Part shown: one piece after another, positions 1 through 6,933 of the stretch
How the letters are laid out: each line of letters opens with the position of its first letter
Position numbering within the stretch: the stretch's first letter is position 1
Origin: Anaerolineales bacterium
GTDB taxonomy: Bacteria; Chloroflexota; Anaerolineae; Anaerolineales; Villigracilaceae
Length of the DNA: 21,551 nt
Assembly (NCBI GenBank): GCA_016928525.1
Contig: JAFGKO010000069.1
Coordinates: 1 to 21,551 of the forward strand
Direction of reading: 5' to 3'
Position numbers and translations under genes: made by a program
The notes under the pieces: generated by a model
The model's input: the letters and a program-made list of their open reading frames with translations, nothing else
The model's database searches: none
Told to the model about the DNA's origin: nothing

Positions 1-60
1 ACTTTTTAACCGCCATATCTGGGTAGAGTTTGCAGAAATAAGCGGAAAAGCTGCATATTT

Positions 61-91
61 GGTGCGTAAGGTGCGTAACATCACTTATAAT
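61..91 (+). promoter_or_regulatory. Possible promoter and direct repeat before the nucleotide-sugar cassette
   Basis: A perfect -10 hexamer, TATAAT, lies at 86-91, about 50 bases before the first gene. No good -35 hexamer lies 16-18 bases upstream. Instead there are two tandem copies of GGTGCGTAA (61-69 and 70-78). A promoter lacking a -35 but carrying a direct repeat at that position suggests activator binding; this is inference. Positions 1-136 hold no gene. Confidence 0.4.
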
Positions 92-139
92 AAGTATTCT
101 TATTAAACTCGATTATAAGATTAAATCATTGGGAGAATG

Positions 140-1135
140 ATGAACAATTATTGGAGAAATAAAAAAATCTTTGTCACTGGTTCAGGGGGGTTCATAGGAA
201 GTCACCTGGTGGAACGGCTTGTTGCGGAGGGCGCCTCTGTGCGCGCATTCGTCCGTTACAACTCGCGTGGTGACCCCGGCCTGCTGCGTACGGTCAAGCC
301 AGAGATTCTCTCCCAACTGGAAATATTAGGCGGCGATCTACGCGATGCAAGCGCTGTGCATAATGCAGTCAAGGGTTGCCAGCTTGTTTTTCATCTCGGC
401 GCGCTGATCTCGATCCCTTACTCCTACCATCATCCGGTCGAAGTCGCCGAGACCAACCTGCTTGGCACACTGAACGTCCTGATGGCCTGCCGCAACCTAG
501 GCGTGGAGAAACTGGTGCACACATCCACAAGCGAAGTGTACGGGACAGCGAGGTATGTCCCCATGGACGAGTCTCACTTACTCCAGGGGCAGTCGCCGTA
601 CTCTGCAAGTAAAATCGGCGCCGATAAACTGGCCGAAAGCTTCTACTGCGCGTATGGACTACCAGTGGTCACAATCCGTCCATTCAACACCTATGGCCCC
701 CGACAGTCGGCCCGGGCAGTCATTCCGACTATAATTACGCAAGCCCTGGTACGGCAAACGATCCACCTGGGCAACCTGGATACCAGTCGCGACCTTACCT
801 ATGTGGACGATACTGTGAATGGATTTATTTGCGCTGCAGTTGTTGATGGAAATGAAGGAAAAACCTTTAACCTGGGTACCAACCAGGAAATCAAAATTGG
901 CGATCTGGCCCAGAAAATCATCCAAAAGGTTGGCAGGCAAGTAAAAGTGATGGTTGACCCGGCCCGGCTACGCCCGGAAGGCTCCGAAGTTCTCCAACTG
1001 CTATCAGATAATACACTGGCGCGTGAAAAACTGGGCTGGCACCCGGCAGTCGATCTGGATCAAGGCCTTGAAAGAACCATCGATTGGATTCAGAATCACC
1101 TGGAATACTATCGTATCGGACAATATGAATTCTAA
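140..1135 (+). CDS. LegB-like NAD-dependent nucleotide-sugar 4,6-dehydratase (extended SDR)
   Basis: This is an extended short-chain dehydrogenase/reductase that probably converts a nucleotide-activated hexose or N-acetylhexosamine to its 4-keto-6-deoxy form in the cytoplasm. The N-terminal Rossmann motif reads VTGSGGFIGSHL (about residues 12-23). The active site shows TSTSEVYG near residue 130, with the Ser/Thr-x-Glu typical of dehydratases, and YSASK (Tyr about 154, Lys about 158). The stretches RPFNTYGPRQSARAVIPT and LRPEGSEV are characteristic of the LegB/UDP-GlcNAc 4,6-dehydratase group as I recall it. Length (331 aa) is normal. Two adjacent ATGs exist at 137 and 140; GGGAG at 131-135 is too close to the first, so 140 is preferred. 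It is followed after 19 bases by a nucleotidyltransferase and then an aminotransferase, so the three probably make an amino-deoxy sugar nucleotide. The exact substrate (UDP-, GDP- or CDP-linked) cannot be read from the sequence. Confidence 0.9.
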   Translation: MNNYWRNKKIFVTGSGGFIGSHLVERLVAEGASVRAFVRYNSRGDPGLLRTVKPEILSQLEILGGDLRDASAVHNAVKGCQLVFHLGALISIPYSYHHPVEVAETNLLGTLNVLMACRNLGVEKLVHTSTSEVYGTARYVPMDESHLLQGQSPYSASKIGADKLAESFYCAYGLPVVTIRPFNTYGPRQSARAVIPTIITQALVRQTIHLGNLDTSRDLTYVDDTVNGFICAAVVDGNEGKTFNLGTNQEIKIGDLAQKIIQKVGRQVKVMVDPARLRPEGSEVLQLLSDNTLAREKLGWHPAVDLDQGLERTIDWIQNHLEYYRIGQYEF

Positions 1136-1154
1136 TCATGGATGGGAAGGTTAC

Positions 1155-1874
1155 ATGAAAGCCATAATTTTGGCAGGCGGCAAAGGTACTCGTCTTGCGC
1201 CTTACACAAATGTCTTGCCTAAACCGTTGATGCCGATAGGCAATATGCCTATCCTGGAAGTGATCCTGCGTCAAATCAAGAACGCTGGAATTCAAAAAGT
1301 GGTATTGACAGTCGGGCACCTGTCTGAGTTGTTGCGCGCATTTTTTCAGGATGGTCACCAGTGGGGATTGGAAATCGAATACAGTTACGAATCACATCCC
1401 TTGGGAACCGCAGGACCAATTGCCCTTGTCGAGAATCTGAGTGACACCTTTCTGGTGACCAATGGGGATGTGCTAACTACCCTGCAATTCAGCGACTTGA
1501 TCAATTTTCATAGAGAGCAAAAGGCTATTGCCACCATTGCAGTTCATCATCGCAAAGTGAAAATTGACCTTGGGGTCATCCAATGGAATGGTTCTGCCCG
1601 CATCACAGGCTATATCGAGAAGCCGGAATATGATTACCATGTCAGCATGGGGGTTTATGTTTTTGAGCCGCAGGTGATATCGTATATCCCTCGTGGAGAA
1701 TACCTTGACTTTCCTGAACTGGTAAAGAAACTGATTGGCGCTGGGGAAAAAGTGGTTGGCTATTCATACACTGGCTACTGGCAGGATCTAGGCCGGCCCG
1801 ATGATTATGAAATTGCCGTGCAAGATTTCGAGAAAATGCGCTCGAACTTCCTGCCTGAACAAAAGAATGAGTGA
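1155..1874 (+). CDS. Sugar-1-phosphate nucleotidyltransferase
   Basis: A 239-residue nucleotidyltransferase of the GT-A-like NTP_transferase family. It would join a sugar-1-phosphate to an NTP, releasing pyrophosphate and providing the activated sugar for the neighbouring dehydratase. The N-terminus MKAIILAGGKGTRL followed by P16 and KP (23-24) is the NTP-binding signature. LGTAGPI (about 83-89) and TNGDVLT (about 102-108, metal-binding Asp105) are the other hallmark motifs. It lacks the left-handed beta-helix of GlmU-type enzymes, so it is the short form seen for guanylyl-, cytidylyl- or thymidylyltransferases (PtmE-like is one possibility). An in-frame extension back to 954 exists, but the start at 1155 has GGGAAGG four bases upstream and begins exactly at the conserved MKAIILAGG. 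The 3' end overlaps a GTG candidate of the next gene by four bases, indicating one operon. Confidence 0.88.
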   Translation: MKAIILAGGKGTRLAPYTNVLPKPLMPIGNMPILEVILRQIKNAGIQKVVLTVGHLSELLRAFFQDGHQWGLEIEYSYESHPLGTAGPIALVENLSDTFLVTNGDVLTTLQFSDLINFHREQKAIATIAVHHRKVKIDLGVIQWNGSARITGYIEKPEYDYHVSMGVYVFEPQVISYIPRGEYLDFPELVKKLIGAGEKVVGYSYTGYWQDLGRPDDYEIAVQDFEKMRSNFLPEQKNE

Positions 1875-1879
1875 ATTCC

Positions 1880-3031
1880 ATGAAATGGCGTATTCCTCTC
1901 GCAGATATTGATTTTGGTCCTAAAGAAAGTGAGGCTGTGGCTGAGGTGATCCACAGCAAGTGGTTAACAATGGGAGCCGTTACCCAGGAATTCGAACAGG
2001 CCTTTTCAGAATATATGGGCTCTCATTACGCCATCGCCGTTGCCAACGGAACGGCAGCCCTGCACCTGGCTTGCCTGGCATTGAATCTCAGCCCAGGAGA
2101 TGAAGTCATTGTTCCATCACTCACCTTTGTGGCTACAGCCAATGCCATACGCTACACGGGCGCAACCCCAGTTTTTGCAGATATTACAGGCGAAAGCGAT
2201 TTCAATATCTCATACCAATCGATTCAAAGATTGATTACAAAAAAAACACGAGCAATCATCGTCGTTCATTATGGTGGTTATGCCTGTCACATGCCGGAAA
2301 TTATGGCGTTGGCGCGCGAACACAACCTGAGAGTGATCGAAGATGCTGCCCATGCGATAGGTTCTGAACTGGAGGGACGCAAACTTGGAACATGGGGCAA
2401 ACTAGGATGCTTCAGTTTTTTCTCGAATAAAAATATGACCACTGGTGAGGGCGGGATGATCGTCACGGACGATGAATCGATTTCACAACGACTTCACCGG
2501 CTTCGCTCCCATGGCATGACCACGATGACCTGGGATCGCCATAAAGGGCATGCCTGGAGCTACGATGTGGTCGATTTGGGTTATAACTACCGTATCGATG
2601 AAATTCGGGCAGCGCTTGGGGTAGTACAATTGCGTAAATTAGAGAAAAATAACGCCCGCCGTAGACAATTGACACAGCTATATCACGAAACGTTGCAGGA
2701 AATGGTTCCACAGATTACATTGCCTTTTGGCGCACGCCCCGGAATTTCAGCAGCGCACCTTATGCCTGTTCTATTACCACATTCGGCAAACCGAGTTGCT
2801 TTTATGGAACAGCTGAAAGCGCAAGGAATTCAAACCAGCATCCACTACCCGCCAATCCACCTGTTCTCGGCCTATCAAGATTCTCAAAAAGGCGCTAAAT
2901 CGCTATCAATCACTGAAGATATAGCCGCCCGTGAGGTGACACTACCTTTATATCCGACTATGTCAGATGACGATATCGCAACAATTACCCACGCTGTATG
3001 CGAGGCGCTTCAAGGCAGTATTTGTTCTTGA
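1880..3031 (+). CDS. DegT/DnrJ/EryC1/StrS-family PLP-dependent sugar aminotransferase
   Basis: This is a fold-type I aminotransferase of the DegT family, predicted to add an amino group (usually from glutamate) to the 4-keto sugar made by the first gene. PLP-binding features: ANGTAALHLA near residues 55-64, EDAAHA with Asp at about 155, and the Schiff-base Lys184 in FFSNKNMTTGEGG. The pattern YNYRIDEIRAALG is also typical of the family. Length is 383 aa from ATG 1880. A GTG at 1871 is an alternative start that overlaps the preceding stop (TGA 1872-1874); I prefer 1880 because the family usually begins just before the IPLA motif. It ends the cassette, with a strong terminator 20 bases downstream. 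Close relatives include LegC, PerA-like and QdtB/FdtB enzymes; the product cannot be assigned more precisely. Confidence 0.9.
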   Translation: MKWRIPLADIDFGPKESEAVAEVIHSKWLTMGAVTQEFEQAFSEYMGSHYAIAVANGTAALHLACLALNLSPGDEVIVPSLTFVATANAIRYTGATPVFADITGESDFNISYQSIQRLITKKTRAIIVVHYGGYACHMPEIMALAREHNLRVIEDAAHAIGSELEGRKLGTWGKLGCFSFFSNKNMTTGEGGMIVTDDESISQRLHRLRSHGMTTMTWDRHKGHAWSYDVVDLGYNYRIDEIRAALGVVQLRKLEKNNARRRQLTQLYHETLQEMVPQITLPFGARPGISAAHLMPVLLPHSANRVAFMEQLKAQGIQTSIHYPPIHLFSAYQDSQKGAKSLSITEDIAAREVTLPLYPTMSDDDIATITHAVCEALQGSICS

Positions 3032-3050
3032 GTTTTCAATAAATCAGGGG

Positions 3051-3105
3051 GTGGGGTGTTGTGGGCGGGCATAGCCTGTCCACAACACCCCACTTCCCCC
3101 CTCTT
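3051..3105 (+). terminator. Rho-independent terminator after the sugar cassette
   Basis: A perfect 14-bp stem, GTGGGGTGTTGTGG (3051-3064) with CCACAACACCCCAC (3080-3093), encloses a 15-base loop that is itself partly self-complementary. It is followed by a pyrimidine tract ending in TTTTT. It separates the three sugar genes from the Wzz-like gene, so the latter probably has its own promoter or depends on read-through. Confidence 0.8.
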
Positions 3106-3165
3106 TTTGGGAAGATATCGTGACAGCTTATCTTCATTAGTATCGAAAATAACAGGTAAACCGAT

Positions 3166-4461
3166 ATGGATATTATTTACTACTTCAATCTTTTCAAGCG
3201 GTGGTTCTGGTTACTGGCCTTGGGGTTGTTCATTGGTCTGATCGGTGGATACCTTATTAGTTACTTTCAGGAGCCGGTATATAAAGCCAGCACAAAATTA
3301 ATGATCTCTCGCCAGATCCAAAACGAAAATCCCGATTTTGCTGGATTGAACAGTCAGCAATTGGTACAAACCTATGTTGAGATCTTGAAGACAAGACCCC
3401 TGTTGAATGCAACATCCGAAAGGGTTAGCGTTGAGATCGATTCGGAGCAAATTTCAGTTCAACAGCTACTCGATACACAAATTATACAAATTCAGGTTGA
3501 AGACCGCAACCCCGAAAAGGCCTCCCAATTTGCGAATACAATGGTTCTGATCCTGATTGATCAAAATGAAGATATGCAGGCTGGGCAATATGCGGCTACG
3601 GAGAACCGCCTGATCGAGCAGGTCGAACAGGTTAAAATGCAGATTGATGCATTGCAATTAGAGTATGATCAAGCTTCTAATATGGGGTATCAGAATCAAC
3701 TGGCTCTGGTGGATGAACAGATAAATACCATTCAAACTGAACTCTCAACCTTGCAAATCGAAATTGAGAGATTAAACCCCGGATACAGGGAAACAGACCG
3801 GATATTGCTGGCTGAAAAACAAATCCGGGTTGCGCAACTTCAATCCATGTTCGAGACTTATGAGCGAATTCGGGCCAATTTACTCATTCTTAGAAGGCCA
3901 TTGGAAACCAGTGAATCACGAGAGGATCCGCGTTTACAGCAATTGCAATCCACTATCAATTTGTATCAAGAGCTATATCTCACTTTGGTTGAAGAACTGG
4001 AAAAAGTACGACTGGCGCGTTTACAACAAACTCCAAACGTCATTCAGATTGAAGAAGCCACAACCCCCCAAAAACCTGTGCGCCCTATTCCCATTTTATA
4101 TACTGCAGTGAGCGGCATGGTTGGGTTGATGATGGCAGTCATATTTGTGTTCTTATTTGAAGACTGGCAGAAGAACCAAGCGCGCTGGGAAAAGGTATTG
4201 CTAACTGAATCTGAAAATTTTCCTGAAACTATGAAGATTCCCTCGGAACTCCCAATAGCTGACCTCAAACTGGGTAAACGCCCAACCGATGCATTAGCCG
4301 GGGTCGGCATCAAAAAAGTTGGCCAGTTCATGGGCAAAATTTCTGAAGGCGAAGAGGCTGTATTAGCGATTTCTGGCTTTGGTCAGAAATCACTGGTTGA
4401 CGCCAAGAAGAAGCTTCGCGCACTGGGATATGAACTCCCCGAATCAGAAAAAACCGCCTAG
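3166..4461 (+). CDS. Wzz-like polysaccharide copolymerase with C-terminal helix-hairpin-helix (RNAP alpha-CTD-like) domain
   Basis: An inner-membrane protein of the Wzz/chain-length-determinant family (431 aa), expected to control length or export of a surface polysaccharide. TM1 spans about residues 14-34. A long periplasmic segment (about 35-300) is rich in Glu/Gln and heptad-like stretches, consistent with coiled coils. A Pro-rich stretch (PQKPVRPIPI) precedes TM2 (about 308-332), the usual Wzz arrangement. There is no Walker A motif, so this is not a fused BY-kinase. Instead the cytoplasmic tail (about 362-431) ends in a compact domain with LPIADLKLGKRPTDALAGVG, a second helix pair, then SGFGQKSL and a final helix. 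This order strongly resembles the alpha-CTD/SAM-like HhH fold (DLxLxxRxxNxLxxxGI then GxKSL). ATG 3166 is preceded by AGGT eight bases upstream. The preceding cassette suggests a shared glycan pathway. Confidence 0.8.
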   Translation: MDIIYYFNLFKRWFWLLALGLFIGLIGGYLISYFQEPVYKASTKLMISRQIQNENPDFAGLNSQQLVQTYVEILKTRPLLNATSERVSVEIDSEQISVQQLLDTQIIQIQVEDRNPEKASQFANTMVLILIDQNEDMQAGQYAATENRLIEQVEQVKMQIDALQLEYDQASNMGYQNQLALVDEQINTIQTELSTLQIEIERLNPGYRETDRILLAEKQIRVAQLQSMFETYERIRANLLILRRPLETSESREDPRLQQLQSTINLYQELYLTLVEELEKVRLARLQQTPNVIQIEEATTPQKPVRPIPILYTAVSGMVGLMMAVIFVFLFEDWQKNQARWEKVLLTESENFPETMKIPSELPIADLKLGKRPTDALAGVGIKKVGQFMGKISEGEEAVLAISGFGQKSLVDAKKKLRALGYELPESEKTA

Positions 4462-4688
4462 AAGTTTGTAGGAGAGAAAATCATCTGCCTCAATTGCTGG
4501 CCTGGATTGCCACACCTGCCCTGGCGGGCGGTGCCAGGGAGTCCGGGCTAAAACAAGGCAAAAACTTGCTGGAAATTGCCGGATTTGGCAGTCCGGCAAA
4601 GCATAAAGGTGACTTTTCGGGATTCTCCGACAGGCTGCAAGGATTGCACAATTATCAAAATCAAGTATGGTTGTTTTGCTTCAATAAA
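4462..4688. other. Intergenic stretch without a recognisable gene
   Basis: The 227 bases between the Wzz-like gene and the minus-strand terminator carry AGGAG at about 4471-4475, but no convincing start codon follows it. One + frame (from about 4488) is open and begins with a hydrophobic run (LLAWIATPALAGG), but it has no homology I recognise and runs through the hairpin. I see nothing else here. Confidence 0.4.
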
Positions 4689-4720
4689 ACAGCCCCTTCC
4701 CAGGTCTGGGAAGGGGCTGT
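4689..4720 (-). terminator. Rho-independent terminator reading leftward
   Basis: An almost perfect palindrome: ACAGCCCCTTCCCA pairs with TGGGAAGGGGCTGT around a GGTC loop. On the minus strand the stem is followed by TTTTATT, so it acts best on leftward transcription. It lies just beyond the gene remnant at 4738-5001 and is the first terminator-like structure downstream of rnpB, so it may serve both. Confidence 0.75.
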
Positions 4721-4737
4721 AAATATCTACACTGGCC

Positions 4738-5001
4738 TTATATCACGACCAGTGCGAAGGTACCTGTGTTACTTGTCGTGGCTTTCACGTAGCCATTTTT
4801 AAGGCTCACACTCTCTTCTACCCATTGGCTGCCATCCCACTGCAGGATACTGAAGCTCTCGCCTTTCATCCCGCTCGGGATCTTGAATGCCATTGTCGTG
4901 CTTGCGACATTTGCCAAAGGCTCAACCAAACAACCGCCCTGCCTCAAAGCCAAATTCAGACAGAAATTGGGGTTACATCCAGTTGTTGTGGAATCAAAAT
5001 A
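4738..5001 (-). pseudogene. C-terminal remnant of a secreted-type protein (or a small hypothetical protein)
   Basis: A minus-strand reading frame is open from the 3' end of rnpB down to a stop at 4738. It contains a segment that looks like the end of a longer extracellular protein (SFSILQWDGSQWVEE, then KATTSNTGTFALVVI before the stop). There is no ATG with a ribosome-binding site; the only in-frame starts are a TTG at 4953 (71 aa) and an internal ATG. The N-terminal part seems to be missing, replaced by the rnpB gene on the same strand. I read this as the tail of a decayed gene rather than a functional ORF. A leaky small protein on the rnpB read-through transcript cannot be ruled out. Confidence 0.45.
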
Positions 5002-5484
5002 CCTCAGGACGGTCTATAAGCCGCATTCTGTCCAGCAACAGGGCAAACCCTGCGCCTGGGCGATCATCTCTCTGGGCGGCATGTCGCCACACCGCTCGAT
5101 GCGGCCTACCCGGGACTGGCGCCCTCCCGCTGGAGGGTGCACATATGGAGGCGAGCAGCCTCCCGCCGTCCGCAGACGACTTCGTCCCTGCTTGGCCTTG
5201 CTCCCGGCGGGGGTTACCTGGCCACGCGCATTACTGCGCGCGCCGGTGGTCTTTTACACCACCTTTTCACCATCACCCACCCCCACCCTGCGCCCTCCCC
5301 CAAATCCTTCGGATTTGGGGGAGGGCCGGGGGAGGGGGCTGTCTGTTTCTGTGGCCCTTTCCGGCAGGTTCACGCCTCTCGGCGGTTTCCCCGCCCCGGG
5401 TGCTATCCGACGCCGTGCTTTTTGGAGTGCGGACTTTCCTCGACCCCGACAACGCAGGGCCGCGATCGCCCGACCGACCTGAGG
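5002..5484 (-). ncRNA. rnpB: RNase P RNA (class A-like) with enlarged P12
   Basis: This is the catalytic RNA of ribonuclease P, which removes 5' leaders from pre-tRNA. On the minus strand the 5' part contains GAGGAAAGTCC (P4/CR-I region, 5431-5441) and the 3' part contains ACAGAATGCGGCTTAT (about 5016-5031), the hallmark sequences. The two ends pair as P1: CCTCAGGTCGGTC at 5484-5472 with GACCGTCCTGAGG at 5014-5002, 13 positions with one T-T mismatch, which defines the boundaries (about 483 nt). Typical internal stretches are present: GCCACAGAAAC before P12 and GGTGAAAAGGTGG after it. P12 is unusually long because of a 15-bp perfect palindrome at 5293-5325. The gene has its own promoter immediately upstream. 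Several apparent open frames across this region are artefacts. Confidence 0.95.
5293..5325. repeat. Palindromic GC-rich insertion inside rnpB P12
   Basis: CCCTCCCCCAAATCC (5293-5307) and GGATTTGGGGGAGGG (5311-5325) form a perfect 15-bp stem with a three-base loop. The flanks (CCCCCACCC on one side, CCGGGGGAGGGGG on the other) continue the pairing. The element sits exactly in the variable P12 arm and so lengthens the helix without disrupting the core. Its sequence style resembles dispersed C/G-rich palindromic repeats; whether copies occur elsewhere in the genome cannot be seen here. Confidence 0.75.
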
Positions 5485-5491
5485 TACTTTC

Positions 5492-5520
5492 ATAATACCC
5501 GTATCACGCTCCGGCGTCAA
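5492..5520 (-). promoter_or_regulatory. rnpB promoter
   Basis: On the minus strand TTGACG (5520-5515) and TATTAT (5497-5492) are separated by exactly 17 bases, a near-consensus housekeeping sigma promoter. The RNA 5' end inferred from P1 pairing lies 7-8 bases past the -10, matching the expected transcription start. Confidence 0.88.
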
Positions 5521-5619
5521 TTGCCAGGACATAAAGCAAAATGAAAGGGTTTTAGAATGCAAATTTTAAGAAAAGACAGTAAAATATACAAGCTATATTT
5601 GTTTGTTGAAGGAGAGCGC

Positions 5620-6753
5620 GTGAGCAAGTGGCCCGGAAAATATATCATTGGCCTGACAGGCAACATTGCAACCGGTAAGAGCGTTGTCCGCCGTATGCTG
5701 GAGCATCTTGGCGCCTATACAATCGACGCCGATGCATTGGCGCACCGCGCCATTGCAAAAGATGCGCCAGGCTACAAACCAGTGCTCGAGACATTCGGTA
5801 AATGGATTTTGGGCTCAGATGGACAAATCAAGCGTTCCAAGTTGGGCGGGCTGGTATTTCGCGACCCGGAAGCTTTAGAAAAACTGGAAAATATCGTTCA
5901 TCCACTCGTCGAGCAGGCCATAGAAATTTTAGTACAGCGAGCAAGCCAGAGGGTGGTTGTGATCGAAGCGATTAAGCTCATCGAGAGCCCACTGCGCGCA
6001 GCATGTGACAGCATCTGGGTCACGTATGCGCCTGAAGAGATCCAGATCGAGCGTTTAATGCGTAAGCGCAATTTCAGTCATGATGAGGCAGTGGAGCGCA
6101 TCCACTCACAGGGAGCCCAAAGCGAAAAGATAGAGCGCGCTAATACAGTGATCCGTAATACCAGCTCCTATGATGAACTGTGGAAGCAGGTCACAAGCGC
6201 CTGGAAACAGGTTTCTCCAACCAGCGACACGATGCCGGTCATCATGAAAAAGGCCAAAGCCGGTGATTTCTCAGTGCAACGCGGGCGACCACGCGATTCG
6301 GATGCAATCGCTGACATTATCAACCGCCTGAGCCAGAGCAAACAAAAAATGTCTAAATTAGATGTGATGGAAGCTTTTGGCGAGAAGGCCTTTCTGCTGC
6401 TACAATTGGATGGCCAAGTTGTAGGCCTGGCTGGTTGGCAAGTGGAAAACCTGGTAGCTCGCACGACCGACCTTTACATTGAACCGGAACACATGAGTGA
6501 CAAGGCGCTCGAAACACTGGTTACGGAAGTGGAACGTGCTTCGAAAGATCTACAATGCGAAGCTTCCCTGATCTTCCCACTGCCGGATTTGGCCAGCTAT
6601 GAAGATTCCTGGAAAAAATTAGGCTATGAGCCTAGGACACCCGAAAAGCTGGGTGTACAGGCCTGGCAAGATGCCGCGCTTGAATCAACACCACCGGGCA
6701 CAGAGCTAATGTTCAAACAATTGCGCGTCGACCGCGTACTACGGCCGATTTAG
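5620..6753 (+). CDS. coaE: Dephospho-CoA kinase fused to a GNAT-like domain
   Basis: The N-terminal about 200 residues are dephospho-CoA kinase, which phosphorylates the 3'-OH of dephospho-CoA in the last step of CoA synthesis. The P-loop is GLTGNIATGKS (11-21), followed by DADALAH (37-43), a VIEA strand (114-117) where most homologues have a V-x-D/E strand, and LMRKR/RIHSQ in the lid/base region. The C-terminal about 160 residues (214-377) look like a GNAT acetyltransferase fold (GQVVGLAGWQVENL strand pair, then YIEPE and helix). I do not see a clean R/Q-x-x-G-x-G/A acetyl-CoA loop, so activity is uncertain. Start: the frame is open to 5557, but GTG 5620 has AAGGAGAG three bases upstream and leads directly into the kinase. 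It is divergent from rnpB. Typical CoaE is about 200 aa, so the extra domain is a real fusion. Confidence 0.87.
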   Translation: MSKWPGKYIIGLTGNIATGKSVVRRMLEHLGAYTIDADALAHRAIAKDAPGYKPVLETFGKWILGSDGQIKRSKLGGLVFRDPEALEKLENIVHPLVEQAIEILVQRASQRVVVIEAIKLIESPLRAACDSIWVTYAPEEIQIERLMRKRNFSHDEAVERIHSQGAQSEKIERANTVIRNTSSYDELWKQVTSAWKQVSPTSDTMPVIMKKAKAGDFSVQRGRPRDSDAIADIINRLSQSKQKMSKLDVMEAFGEKAFLLLQLDGQVVGLAGWQVENLVARTTDLYIEPEHMSDKALETLVTEVERASKDLQCEASLIFPLPDLASYEDSWKKLGYEPRTPEKLGVQAWQDAALESTPPGTELMFKQLRVDRVLRPI

Positions 6754-6759
6754 TCCACA

Positions 6760-6922
6760 CCGCCGAGAGCGCGAAAACTGCGCAGATGTTGCTTTTCTGC
6801 GTTCTCCCTGGCCCGACGGCCACCGTTCACCCTGCAATCCTGCGGGGTCGTGCCGCCAGTCCCGGCCTGAGCCAGGACGAAGGCACGCCGGTGCGAGATG
6901 GCAAGACGGGCGGCGCTTTTTT
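6760..6922 (+). ncRNA. Candidate structured RNA or cis-regulatory leader before cdaA
   Basis: The 180-base gap between coaE and cdaA is GC-rich and full of local pairing. CCGCC (6760-6764) can close with GGCGG (6909-6913). Internal stems include CGCAG/CTGCG (6781-6785, 6797-6801), CCCTGCA/TGCGGGG (6830-6836, 6841-6847; one G-U pair) and CGTGCC/GGCACG (6849-6854, 6882-6887) with GTCC/GGAC nested inside it. A run of six T (6917-6922) follows the closing stem directly, as in a terminator or attenuator. I could not match it to c-di-AMP (ydaO), SRP, TPP, cobalamin, c-di-GMP or glycine RNA signatures. It may be a riboswitch, a transcription attenuator, or merely a terminator-rich spacer. Confidence 0.45.
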
Positions 6923-6933
6923 CGGTATAACTT

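Noticed and set aside
954..1154. N-terminal extension of the nucleotidyltransferase
   Set aside because: It overlaps the dehydratase gene for 180 bases in another frame and precedes the conserved start motif MKAIILAGG, which has its own ribosome-binding site.
4883..5562. Several overlapping open frames of 100-200 codons on both strands
   Set aside because: They lie over the RNase P RNA gene; the conserved RNA motifs, P1 pairing and promoter explain the region, and the translations are low-complexity Pro/Arg/Gly-rich.
6760..6922. SRP (4.5S) RNA or ydaO c-di-AMP riboswitch
   Set aside because: On neither strand could I find the SRP apical GGAA/asymmetric-loop signature or the ydaO conserved blocks.
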